Source of the DNA: Aquitalea sp. LB_tupeE
GTDB taxonomy: Bacteria > Pseudomonadota > Gammaproteobacteria > Burkholderiales > Chromobacteriaceae
DNA length: 64,000 bases
NCBI RefSeq assembly: GCF_013391415.1
Contig: NZ_JACAXB010000034.1
Span: 124,001-188,000 of the forward strand
Direction of reading: 5' to 3'
Below are positions 8,597-16,498 of this stretch, piece after piece; the stretch's first letter is position 1, and every line of letters begins with the position of its first letter. Below the pieces are notes generated by a model. It was not told the origin of the DNA. It did no database searches and saw only the letters and a program-made list of their open reading frames with translations. The position numbers and the translations under genes are program-made.

Positions 8597-10054
8597 ATGA
8601 GCAGCGCATCCATCACCACCTCAGCGGGTCCGCTCGATGTGCAAAACATCGTCACACAATTGATGACGGTGGAAAAACAGCCACTCACCACCAGCCAGAG
8701 CAAGCTGAAAACCTTCAACAGCAAGCTCAGCGACATCGGCCAGGTCAGTTCGGCCCTGTCGGGCTTGCAAACTGCCGTCAATGGCCTGTCTTCCACCAGT
8801 TTTCTGCATACCTTGAAGGCCAGCAGTTCGGACCCCACCGTTGCCACGGTGGACACCAATGGCAGCGGCGTACCCGGCAATTACCTGTTAAGCGTTGATG
8901 AGCTGGCCAAGCCGCGCCAGCTGGTCTTTGACACCGGCGCAGACGGACAAGCGATCACCAGCACCAGCACAGCCCTGAGCAATGCACCTGACGCCCTGAC
9001 CTTCGAGGTAGGCGGCAATAGCACTACCGTGCAATTGCGCGACCCGGTCAGCACAGTCACCAACAGTGATGGCACCACCACCAGCAGCACGCCCGCCAGC
9101 GTCACCCTGCAAGATATCGCCGACAAGATCAACGCCGCCAATGCCGGAGTCAATGCCTCCATCGTGAAATACAAGGGCAATTACTCACTGGTGATTGCTG
9201 CGGCGGAATCGGGCTCGGACAAGGCGTTCAGCATCACCAGCGGCGGAACCGACAGCAGCCTGACCGAAAACAGCAGCAACACCCTGGCCGGCCTGCAGCA
9301 AAGCGACACTGCCGTCAGCGAATCGAATGACGCCACCGATGCCTCGCTCACAGTCAATGGCGTCTATGTTTCCGCCAGCAGCAATACCGTGAGTGATGTG
9401 ATTGGCGGCGCCACCCTCAGCCTGCAAAAAACCGGCGAAGCCAGCATCAGCATGGCACAGGACAACAGCAGCATAGCCAGCAAGCTGCAAGGTTTTGTCG
9501 ATGCCTACAACAAGGTGCAAGGCGCACTGGACAGTGCAGCCAGCGGCAGCATGAAGGGCGATGCGGCACTAACCTCCATCCGCAACCAGCTTGCCAGCGT
9601 ACTGCAAACGCCGGTCAGCGGGGCCGACCCGGTCACTTCCTATGCCTATCTGTCCCAGGTGGGCATTGCCATCCAGAAGGACGGCACCTTGTCGCTGGAC
9701 CAAACCGCTTTCACCAAGGCGCTGAGCAGCAAGCCCGCTGCCGTGGCCAATTTATTCGGCAACAGCAGCAATAGCGGCTTTGCCGACCGCTTTAACACCA
9801 CCATCAATAATCTGCTGGGACCAACGGGAATCATCATGACCAAGCAACATGATCTGAACCAGAATGTCACCGACGAAACCACGCACCAGACACAGTTACA
9901 AACCAAGCTGAGCGACAAACAGGCTAATTATCTGCACCAGTACACCACGCTCAATGCCACGCTGGCCAAGATGCAGCAATCCACCAGCAACCTGTCCGGG
10001 CTGATGGCTGGGGTCAGCGCTGCCGGCTCGTCCTCTGGTTCGAATAGTGGCTAA
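8597..10054 (+). CDS. fliD: Flagellar hook-associated protein 2 (filament cap), copy 1
   Basis: The 485-residue protein matches FliD. The N-terminal FliD_N region (SSASITTSAGPLDVQNIVTQ, then LMTVEKQPL) and the C-terminal FliD_C region (ASKLQGFVDAYNKVQ, then NNLLGPTGII) are both present. The middle is Ser/Thr-rich, as in surface-exposed cap domains. FliD caps the growing flagellar filament and helps flagellin fold; it is secreted without a signal peptide. The start at 8597 aligns with the paralogue downstream; an earlier in-frame start at 8498 does not. No fliC or fliS is adjacent. A close paralogue follows 173 bases later. Confidence 0.9.
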   Translation: MSSASITTSAGPLDVQNIVTQLMTVEKQPLTTSQSKLKTFNSKLSDIGQVSSALSGLQTAVNGLSSTSFLHTLKASSSDPTVATVDTNGSGVPGNYLLSVDELAKPRQLVFDTGADGQAITSTSTALSNAPDALTFEVGGNSTTVQLRDPVSTVTNSDGTTTSSTPASVTLQDIADKINAANAGVNASIVKYKGNYSLVIAAAESGSDKAFSITSGGTDSSLTENSSNTLAGLQQSDTAVSESNDATDASLTVNGVYVSASSNTVSDVIGGATLSLQKTGEASISMAQDNSSIASKLQGFVDAYNKVQGALDSAASGSMKGDAALTSIRNQLASVLQTPVSGADPVTSYAYLSQVGIAIQKDGTLSLDQTAFTKALSSKPAAVANLFGNSSNSGFADRFNTTINNLLGPTGIIMTKQHDLNQNVTDETTHQTQLQTKLSDKQANYLHQYTTLNATLAKMQQSTSNLSGLMAGVSAAGSSSGSNSG

Positions 10055-10142
10055 TCCGCACAGCAGCATACGGACAAGCAGCTTGTTTGACAGTGTGTGA
10101 CAGATTTAACAGTTGGCAACAACTTTTAACCAGGGTTTGCCA

Positions 10143-10170
10143 TCAAGTCCGCCCTCCTTCAGCCCGATAA
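10143..10170 (+). promoter_or_regulatory. Candidate sigma-28 (FliA) promoter of the second fliD
   Basis: TCAAG (10143-10147) and CCCGATAA (10163-10170) are 15 bases apart, close to the flagellar TAAAG/GCCGATAA pattern with one extra spacer base. It lies 58 bases before the start codon. One mismatch in each box. Confidence 0.5.
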
Positions 10171-10227
10171 TGCAAACAAAGCCGCACAAGGCGGGTTTGT
10201 TTGCCTGCGGGCAGCAAGGAGAACAGC

Positions 10228-11595
10228 ATGAGTTCAGCATCCATCACCACCACCGCCGGTCCGCTGGACGTACAGTCCATTGTCAGTCAGCTGATGAGCG
10301 TGGAGCAGCAGCCTCTGACCGACAGCCAGAACAAGGTGTCCACCTACAAGACCGACCTGAGTGACATGGGCCAGATCAGCTCTGCCCTGTCCGCGCTGCA
10401 AACCTCGGTCAGCAACCTGTCGTCCGGTGCCTTCCTGCAAACCTTCAAGGCGACAAGTTCCGACAGCACCATTGCCTCGGTCAGCACCAGCACCGGCGGC
10501 ATTGCCGGCAGTTACCAGTTGAATGTGAGCAAACTGGCGCAATCCCGCCAACTGGTTTTCGATGAAAACAGCAGCGGCCAGCCCATTACCAGCGCGACCA
10601 CCGCCATTAGCGGGGTGCCGTCCTCGCTGACATTCAGCGTGGCTGGCACCAGCACCACGGTAAAGCTGAACAATGGCGGCAGCGGCGGTGAAAGCCTGCA
10701 GAACATCTCCGACGCCATCAATTCAGCCAATGCCGGGGTCAATGCCTCCATCGTGCAGTACAACGGCAATTACTCGCTGGTGATCGCCTCGGCCAACTCC
10801 GGCTCGGCCAATGCCTTCAGCCTGACATCCGGCGGCACTGACAGCGGCAATACCAGCGGCAACACCCTGGCCGGACTGCAACAAAGCAGCACGGCGGCCA
10901 CCGAGTCGTTTGCCGCCAGCGACGCCCTACTCACGGTCAATGGCGTCAATGTTTCTTCCAGCAGCAACACCCTCACCGGCGTCATCAATGGTGCGTCGAT
11001 CAATCTGGAAAAAGCCGGACAAGTCACCATAGGCATGAGCCAGGACACTTCCGGCATTGCCACCACCCTGCAAGGCTTCGTCGATGCCTACAACAAGGTG
11101 CAAAGCACAGTGAACAGTGCCTTCAATGGCGACATGAAAGGCGATGACTCGCTGCTGTCCATTCAGGATCAGCTCACCTCGGTACTGCAAACCCAGGTAA
11201 CCGGAGTGGATGCCACCACATCATTCGCTTATCTGTCACAAGTGGGCATCAGCCTGCAAAAGGACGGCACGCTGGCACTGGATCAGACCGCCTTCAACAA
11301 GGCACTCACCAGCAACCCCAGCGCGGTGGCCAATCTGTTTGGCAACAGTAGCAGCACCGGCTTTGCCGACCGCTTCAACAGCACCATCAATAATTTACTG
11401 GGACCGACTGGCATTGTTGTGACCAAACAGAACGACCTGAACCAGAGCATTACTGACGAAACCAGCCACCAGACCGAAATCCAGACCAATCTGGACGCAT
11501 TGCGCGCATCCTATCTGCAGCAATACACCACGCTGAATGCCACGCTGGCGCAAATGCAGCAATCCACCAGCAACCTCGCCGGGCTACTGGCCTGA
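10228..11595 (+). CDS. fliD: Flagellar hook-associated protein 2 (filament cap), copy 2
   Basis: The 455-residue FliD paralogue has the same domain plan as the gene before it and long shared blocks: a near-identical N-terminus (SSASITTTAGPLDVQ), the segment around NAGVNASIVQYNGNYSLVIA, and the C-terminal FADRFNSTINNLLGPTGI and QQSTSNLAGLLA. It is 30 residues shorter because the central variable region has lost an insertion and the C-terminal Ser/Gly tail is missing. AAGGAGAAC precedes ATG 10228. Its own sigma-28-like promoter suggests independent expression. It probably arose by tandem duplication. Confidence 0.9.
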   Translation: MSSASITTTAGPLDVQSIVSQLMSVEQQPLTDSQNKVSTYKTDLSDMGQISSALSALQTSVSNLSSGAFLQTFKATSSDSTIASVSTSTGGIAGSYQLNVSKLAQSRQLVFDENSSGQPITSATTAISGVPSSLTFSVAGTSTTVKLNNGGSGGESLQNISDAINSANAGVNASIVQYNGNYSLVIASANSGSANAFSLTSGGTDSGNTSGNTLAGLQQSSTAATESFAASDALLTVNGVNVSSSSNTLTGVINGASINLEKAGQVTIGMSQDTSGIATTLQGFVDAYNKVQSTVNSAFNGDMKGDDSLLSIQDQLTSVLQTQVTGVDATTSFAYLSQVGISLQKDGTLALDQTAFNKALTSNPSAVANLFGNSSSTGFADRFNSTINNLLGPTGIVVTKQNDLNQSITDETSHQTEIQTNLDALRASYLQQYTTLNATLAQMQQSTSNLAGLLA

Positions 11596-11615
11596 TACGG
11601 CTTCCTACTGGCCAT

Positions 11616-11654
11616 GAAAAACGCCACCTCGGCAGCACCGGGTGGCGTTTTTCA
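11616..11654 (+). terminator. Rho-independent terminator after fliD copy 2
   Basis: GAAAAACGCCACC (11616-11628) pairs with GGTGGCGTTTTTC (11641-11653) over 13 bp with a 12-base loop. A and T tracts on either side make it usable in both directions between convergent genes. Confidence 0.88.
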
Positions 11655-11679
11655 TTTACAGGTATCAATGACTGACAAA

Positions 11680-12267
11680 TCAGCCCAACAACGGTGTGCC
11701 GTTGATGGCATTGGTCAGTGCCAGCGCACCCAGCACCACAAAAATCAGCGATGCAACAATATGCACTGCCTTGGTGGGCAGGCGGTCGGCAAAACGGCTA
11801 CCCAGGTAGATGACCGGCACGTTGGCCAGCATCATGCCCAATGTGGTGCCAGCCACCACCGGCAGGAAGTCATGAAAGCGCGCCGCCAGCGCAATGGTCA
11901 CCACCTGGGTCTTGTCGCCCATTTCCGCCAGGAAAAAGGCAAACACGGTGGTGGCGAACACGCCCATCTGCCGTTTGGGCATGACGATTTCACCCTCATC
12001 CAGCTTGTCGGGAATCAAAATCCAGCCCGCCATCAGGGCAAAGGAAGCAACGACAGTCCAGTTGAGGATATTGGGACTGAGCGCGGTGGACAGCCAGGCC
12101 CCCACACCACCGGCACCGGCATGATTGACCAGCGTGGCCAGCAAAATGCCGAGAATGATGGGAACAGGCTTGCGGTAACGCGCCGCCAGAATCAGGGAAA
12201 GCAGTTGGGTCTTGTCGCCGATTTCGGCCAGGGCTACGACACCGGTGGATACCAGAAAAGACTGCAT
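11680..12267 (-). CDS. TMEM165/GDT1 (UPF0016) family Mn/Ca exporter
   Basis: The 195-residue inner-membrane protein has six predicted helices in two repeats, each with the family signature E-x-G-D-K-T (EIGDKT at 15-20 and EMGDKT at 115-120). Bacterial members (MneA type) export Mn2+ and protect against manganese excess. ATG 12267 gives the family's usual N-terminus (MQSFLVSTGVVALAEIGDKT). The 5' leader carries a yybP-ykoY-like manganese riboswitch and a strong hairpin abutting the ribosome-binding site, which independently supports a manganese role. Confidence 0.92.
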   Translation of the reverse strand: MQSFLVSTGVVALAEIGDKTQLLSLILAARYRKPVPIILGILLATLVNHAGAGGVGAWLSTALSPNILNWTVVASFALMAGWILIPDKLDEGEIVMPKRQMGVFATTVFAFFLAEMGDKTQVVTIALAARFHDFLPVVAGTTLGMMLANVPVIYLGSRFADRLPTKAVHIVASLIFVVLGALALTNAINGTPLLG

Positions 12268-12278
12268 CAAGTGTTCTC

Positions 12279-12325
12279 CATGGCCGGGACGCGAATACGA
12301 GTGACCGCAATGCGTCCCGGCCATG
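12279..12325 (-). promoter_or_regulatory. 14-bp hairpin next to the ribosome-binding site (riboswitch expression platform)
   Basis: CATGGCCGGGACGC (12279-12292) and its exact reverse complement (12312-12325) enclose a 19-base loop. On the transcript the hairpin ends directly before GAGAACACTTG and the start codon, with no T-tract. It therefore looks more like a translational control stem than a terminator. Confidence 0.6.
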
Positions 12326-12334
12326 CAGAGCATT

Positions 12335-12442
12335 ACGGTCAAAAGTCTCGCCAAGTCTCGGACCACGTGTGCCATGCCGGAACCGGCAAGTCTGTTGACA
12401 CACGTCCCTCTCGCATTCGGAGGGCGGCTACTCCCTGATGAC
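12335..12442 (-). promoter_or_regulatory. yybP-ykoY-like manganese riboswitch aptamer
   Basis: In transcript sense the leader shows, in order: TCAGGGAGTAGCC (12423-12438 region), a CCCTC/GAGGG stem, ACGTGTG paired with CACACGT enclosing TCAACAGAC, and then TCCGAGACTTGGCGAGACTTTTGACC (ending near 12337). The GGGAGUAGC, GUCAACA and GCGAGAC blocks in this order are hallmarks of the yybP-ykoY class, which senses Mn2+ and commonly precedes MntP or TMEM165-type exporters. No covariance search was run. Confidence 0.82.
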
Positions 12443-12543
12443 GGGTGGCATTGTAAACGAGCCATGCCATTTGACAAGCCCCTTGTCCCGTTTTTTACCA
12501 TGCAGGGCCAGCCAGGCCGACCGCTGCATGACAACACAAGGGC

Positions 12544-13587
12544 TTAGCGCGCGGCCCAGGCGTTGAAACGCTGCTCCAGGCTTTCACCGTGATCCACCCA
12601 GAAGCTGCTATCTATCGCCACGCCCTGCTTCAGGTTTTTGGGGGCAGTTGGCAGATTGTCCAGTATGCCCTTGTCGATCAGTGCCGCCGCCTTGCGGTGA
12701 CTGACGCCGTAGCTGATACCTTTCACGTATTCGGCTTGGGCTCCGGGCTGACTGACAAAGGCCAGAAACTTGTAGGCCGCATCCAGATTGGCACTGCCCT
12801 TGGGGATGGTCCAGTAGTCGTAATCGTAGATATTACCGTCCCACACCATTTGCAGCTGTTTGCCGCCTTCCTTCTGCGCCGCGCTGATGCGACCGTTATA
12901 GGCCGAGCTCATCACCACATCCCCGGCGGCCAGATATTGTGCGGGCTGGGCACCGGCCTCCCACCACTGGATATAAGGCTTGAGTTGATCCAGCTTGGCA
13001 AAAGCACGATTCAAACCCGCCGGGGTATTGAGCACCTTGTACACATCTTGCGGTGCCACGCCGTCTGCCATCAGGGCAATTTCCAGCGTGTACTTGGCCC
13101 CTTTGCGCAAGGCGCGCTTACCTGGGTATTTTTTCACATTCCAAAAATCAGCCCAGGAACGCGGCGCGGTTTTCAGCTTGTCGCTGTTATAGGCCAGCAC
13201 CGTACTCCAGGCGTAGGCCGCCATGCCGCAGGCCTGGACAGCACCGGGCAGCAGTTCGGCCGGCTTGATGATACGGCGGTAGTCCAGTTTTTCGAACATG
13301 CCTTCGTCACAGCCGCGCAGCAAGTCTGGCGATTCGACATCCAGCACGTCCCAGCTCACCCGTTTGCTGTCTACCATGGCACGCACCCGTGCCATTTCAC
13401 CGTTGTAATCGCCACTCACCACCTTGATGCCGCTGCTGGCGGCAAAGGGCTGGTAGTAGGCTTTTTGCTGGGCTTCCTTGTTGGCTCCACCGAACGACAC
13501 CACGGTCAGTTCGGTAGCCTGGGCGATTGCGCTCAGCAATACGCAGCCCAGTATGGCTGCAACACGACAATGCTTGAATGTGGGCAT
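12544..13587 (-). CDS. Polyamine-type ABC transporter binding protein (orphan)
   Basis: The 347-residue periplasmic binding protein (PotD-like, COG0687 type) has a signal peptide ending near ...SAIAQA and mature start TELTVVSFGGANKEAQQ. It is closely similar along its whole length to the binding protein at 48820, sharing SWDVLDVESPDLLRGCDEG-type and RKGAKYTLEIALMADG-type blocks. Unlike that gene it has no ATPase or permease neighbours, so it may feed the same transporter or act in sensing. It sits downstream of the LysR gene on the same strand. The ligand is predicted to be spermidine- or putrescine-like, not proven. Confidence 0.85.
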   Translation of the reverse strand: MPTFKHCRVAAILGCVLLSAIAQATELTVVSFGGANKEAQQKAYYQPFAASSGIKVVSGDYNGEMARVRAMVDSKRVSWDVLDVESPDLLRGCDEGMFEKLDYRRIIKPAELLPGAVQACGMAAYAWSTVLAYNSDKLKTAPRSWADFWNVKKYPGKRALRKGAKYTLEIALMADGVAPQDVYKVLNTPAGLNRAFAKLDQLKPYIQWWEAGAQPAQYLAAGDVVMSSAYNGRISAAQKEGGKQLQMVWDGNIYDYDYWTIPKGSANLDAAYKFLAFVSQPGAQAEYVKGISYGVSHRKAAALIDKGILDNLPTAPKNLKQGVAIDSSFWVDHGESLEQRFNAWAAR

Positions 13588-13715
13588 GGCAAATCCTTAC
13601 AGGAGACGCAGCCAGGTGGGCGGCTGCAAGCACACTGTAGGGACAGCCCGGGGCATTGGTAAAATAGCTTTACCTTGTCAACTGCATCGGTTTTTGCGAT
13701 CTACCAGAACCGCGC

Positions 13716-14618
13716 TCAACCCAAGCGGCTGATGCGCTGCTCGCACAGCGAGACAAAGGCCTCAGCGCGCCGGGTCAACCGCAGCTCCTGCGGCCAGGCC
13801 AGCACGATATTCAAGGCCGGGACGTCCTCCACAATCGGCAGGTAGACCAAGGCATCACCGGCATAGGACTGCCGGGTTTGCGGGCGCAGATTCAATAGTG
13901 CATAGCCATTGCCCGCTGCCACCAGTCCACGCACCAGTTCAAAACTCACGGTCTTGTGGCGCACCCGCGCCTCGAGATTATGCAGGCGGAATACCGATAA
14001 AAAGTATTCCCGGCTATGCGGCAAATCCAGCAACACCATGGGCAAGTCGGCCAGATCATGCAGCGACACCGCCGTTTGCGAAGCCAGCGGGTGATTGGCA
14101 GGCAACACCACATAGGGCAAGACGGTTTGCAGCGTTTGCCGGTACAGGCTGGGTGCCAGATCCAGGTCGTACAGCAAGGCCAGCTCGGTCTGACCGCTGA
14201 GCAGCGCTTGCTGCAACTGGCCGGTATCCCCTTCGTGCAGCTGTACCGTGATATCCGGGTAGGAATCGCGCATGGCCGCCAGCAAACCCGGCAGGAACAA
14301 AGACGCGATGGTGGTGAAGCAGCCCAGCTGCAACTCACCCTGCAAGGACTGGCTCAATGCGCAGGCATGCAGGCTAAGGTCGTCCGCATGCGCCAGCAGG
14401 TTGCGCGCTGCCGCGACAAAGCTCTGCCCGGCAGGCGTCAGCGACACCCCTTTGGCATGATGGCGAATGAAAAACTGCAGGCCGAACTGCTCCTCCAGCT
14501 GGGCGATGGCACTGGAAATGCCCGGCTGCGAGGTATACAAGGCATTGGCTGCCGCAGTGACACTGCCGTGGTCAGCCACCGCCACCAGATAAGCCAGCTG
14601 CCGCAGGGTATATTGCAT
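13716..14618 (-). CDS. LysR-family transcriptional regulator
   Basis: The 300-residue protein has an N-terminal winged helix (residues 1-60, TLRQLAYLVAVADHGSVTAAA and SQPGISSAIAQLEEQFGLQ) and a C-terminal effector-binding domain. It is divergent from argE with a 221-base gap that includes an AT-rich island (14615-14660), where ATAATATTT occurs twice 30 bases apart. LysR proteins usually control the divergent gene, so argE is the first candidate target. The orphan polyamine binding protein downstream is the second. The effector is unknown. Confidence 0.88.
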   Translation of the reverse strand: MQYTLRQLAYLVAVADHGSVTAAANALYTSQPGISSAIAQLEEQFGLQFFIRHHAKGVSLTPAGQSFVAAARNLLAHADDLSLHACALSQSLQGELQLGCFTTIASLFLPGLLAAMRDSYPDITVQLHEGDTGQLQQALLSGQTELALLYDLDLAPSLYRQTLQTVLPYVVLPANHPLASQTAVSLHDLADLPMVLLDLPHSREYFLSVFRLHNLEARVRHKTVSFELVRGLVAAGNGYALLNLRPQTRQSYAGDALVYLPIVEDVPALNIVLAWPQELRLTRRAEAFVSLCEQRISRLG

Positions 14619-14839
14619 AATATTTATCTATCCAGCAGAAAAAATAATAATATTTTCAGTATTCAATGTCGCAAGCTAGATTCAGCTTGTCAACCGACAC
14701 ACCACACCAGCCAGCTTGCCCAAGACACAGGCAAAAACAATGCCCGACCACAGTAATCCTGACGGCCGGAGAGTAAACTGACGCACGGCCCTTACCTGGC
14801 CGCCACACCGCCCGCTGCGGTTTCATGGAAAGACGCTTG

Positions 14840-15997
14840 ATGGAATCCCTTACCCTGCTCAACACCCTGGTCGGCTTTGACACCACCAGCCGACTGAGCA
14901 ACCTGCATTTGATCCGCTTTGTCAAAAACTACCTGGCTGGCTACGGCATCAGCAGCCACATCGTGGAAAACGAAGACGGCAGCAAGGCCAATCTGTACGC
15001 CACCATCGGCCCTACCGACCGTCCCGGCTTGATGCTGGCCGGCCACACCGACGTAGTGCCGGTGGATGGCCAGAGCTGGCGCAGTGACCCGTTTGTACTG
15101 GATGTGCGCGATGAGCGGGCTTATGGCCGTGGCACCGCCGACATGAAAGGCTTCCTGGCCAGCGTACTGGCCCAGGTGCCGCAACTGGCGCAAAGCCAGC
15201 TGCACACCCCGGTGCACCTGGCCTTCACTTACGATGAGGAAATCGGCTGCATCGGTGTGCGCCGCCTGCTGGAAGTGCTGGGAGGGCTGCCGGCACTGCC
15301 CGCCATGGGCATCATCGGTGAACCGACACAAATGAAGCTGGTCGCCGCCCACAAGGGCAAAACCGCCTGGCGGGTGACGGCGCGCGGTCACGAAGGCCAT
15401 TCCAGCAACCCGACTGCCGGGGTGAATGCCGTGGAATATGCTGCGGAGCTGGTCAGCTTCATCCGCAGCCTGGCACGGCAGCGACGCCAGCACGGCCCGT
15501 TCGACCCGCTATACGAGGTGCCGTACAGCACCTTGCACGTCGGCACCATGCAAGGCGGCACTGCGCTTAACATCATCCCGGCGCACTGCCAGTTCGACTT
15601 TGAAATTCGCCACTTGCCGGAAGACCCCCCAGCAGATTTGCTCGCTGCCATCCGCAACCATGCCCTACAGGTGTTGCAGCCGGAAATGCAGGCGGTCGAC
15701 CCCGACTGCGGCTTTGCTTTCACGGAAAAAACCAGCTATCCGGGCTTGCTCACCCCACCGGACGCCCACGTGGTGCGCTTTGTGCAGGACCTGCTGAACG
15801 ACCACAGCCCGCCACGCAAAATTGCTTTCGGCACCGAAGGCGGCCTGTTTGCCGAGCGCTGCGGCATTCCCACCGTGGTGTGCGGCCCCGGCGACATCGC
15901 CCAGGCGCACCAGCCGGACGAATGGCTGGCGCTACCGCAACTGGCCGCCTGCGATACGTTTTTATCACGACTGAGCCACCAGCTTGCCAGCCGCTGA
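14840..15997 (+). CDS. argE: Acetylornithine deacetylase (M20 family)
   Basis: The 385-residue zinc-dependent deacylase removes the acetyl group from N-acetylornithine to give ornithine, the arginine and putrescine precursor. Metal ligands and catalytic residues are visible: LAGHTDVVPVD (H69, D71), GRGTADMKGF (D101) and YDEEIGC (E133/E134). The dimerisation domain follows (HEGHSSNPTAGVNA). I prefer ATG 14840, with GGAAAG upstream, over the in-frame ATG at 14825. It is divergent from a LysR regulator and ends in a terminator. Other M20 substrates cannot be fully excluded. Confidence 0.88.
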   Translation: MESLTLLNTLVGFDTTSRLSNLHLIRFVKNYLAGYGISSHIVENEDGSKANLYATIGPTDRPGLMLAGHTDVVPVDGQSWRSDPFVLDVRDERAYGRGTADMKGFLASVLAQVPQLAQSQLHTPVHLAFTYDEEIGCIGVRRLLEVLGGLPALPAMGIIGEPTQMKLVAAHKGKTAWRVTARGHEGHSSNPTAGVNAVEYAAELVSFIRSLARQRRQHGPFDPLYEVPYSTLHVGTMQGGTALNIIPAHCQFDFEIRHLPEDPPADLLAAIRNHALQVLQPEMQAVDPDCGFAFTEKTSYPGLLTPPDAHVVRFVQDLLNDHSPPRKIAFGTEGGLFAERCGIPTVVCGPGDIAQAHQPDEWLALPQLAACDTFLSRLSHQLASR

Positions 15998-16015
15998 GCC
16001 TGTCGCATGACAGCA

Positions 16016-16056
16016 ACCGGCCCGACTTTCTGCACAAGGAAGCCGGGCCGTTTTTG
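16016..16056 (+). terminator. Rho-independent terminator after argE
   Basis: CGGCCCG (16018-16024) pairs with CGGGCCG (16044-16050), with extra pairing inside, followed by TTTTT. Confidence 0.75.
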
Positions 16057-16101
16057 CACAACAGTGTTATCCTCTGCTGCCTTTGCCGACAGGAGCCCGT
16101 C

Positions 16102-16449
16102 ATGGCGTTCAGCAGCCACTTTACCGCGCAGGATCAAGAACCCGGCGCCGAGCAATTGGCCATCGAAGCTGGCCCGCTGCTGCTGGAGTTTGGCGCACCC
16201 TGGTGCCAATACTGTCAGGCAGCCCAGCCCTTGCTGGCGGCTGCCATGCAACACCATCCGACACTGCGCCATCTCAAGATTGAAGATGGCAAGGGCCGAC
16301 GCCTGGGGCGCAGCTTCAAGGTCAAGCTGTGGCCCACGCTGCTGCTGTTGCAAGACGGGCAGGAAATTGCCCGGCTGGTGCGGCCCGACAGCCAGCAGGC
16401 GGTCGAACAATTCCTGGCCAGCCTGCCCGCCGCATCACGCACATCATGA
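16102..16449 (+). CDS. Thioredoxin-like protein
   Basis: This 115-residue cytosolic protein has a thioredoxin fold: FGAPWCQYCQAAQPL carries the redox pair C35/C38 (W-C-Q-Y-C in place of WCGPC), and KLWPTLLLL gives the cis-proline (P78). AGGAG lies upstream of ATG 16102. The changed active-site dipeptide implies a different redox potential and partner set than housekeeping thioredoxin. The radical SAM gene starts 49 bases downstream on the same strand, so the two are probably co-transcribed. Confidence 0.85.
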   Translation: MAFSSHFTAQDQEPGAEQLAIEAGPLLLEFGAPWCQYCQAAQPLLAAAMQHHPTLRHLKIEDGKGRRLGRSFKVKLWPTLLLLQDGQEIARLVRPDSQQAVEQFLASLPAASRTS

Positions 16450-16498
16450 ATACCGGCCGTCGCCGCCAAACCCGATGCCCGGCGGGCCGCCGCAATCA

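Noticed and set aside
16007-16498. Extended N-terminus for the radical SAM protein
   Set aside because: The extra frame overlaps the argE terminator and the thioredoxin gene out of frame and has shadow composition; starts at 16475-16529 are more natural.
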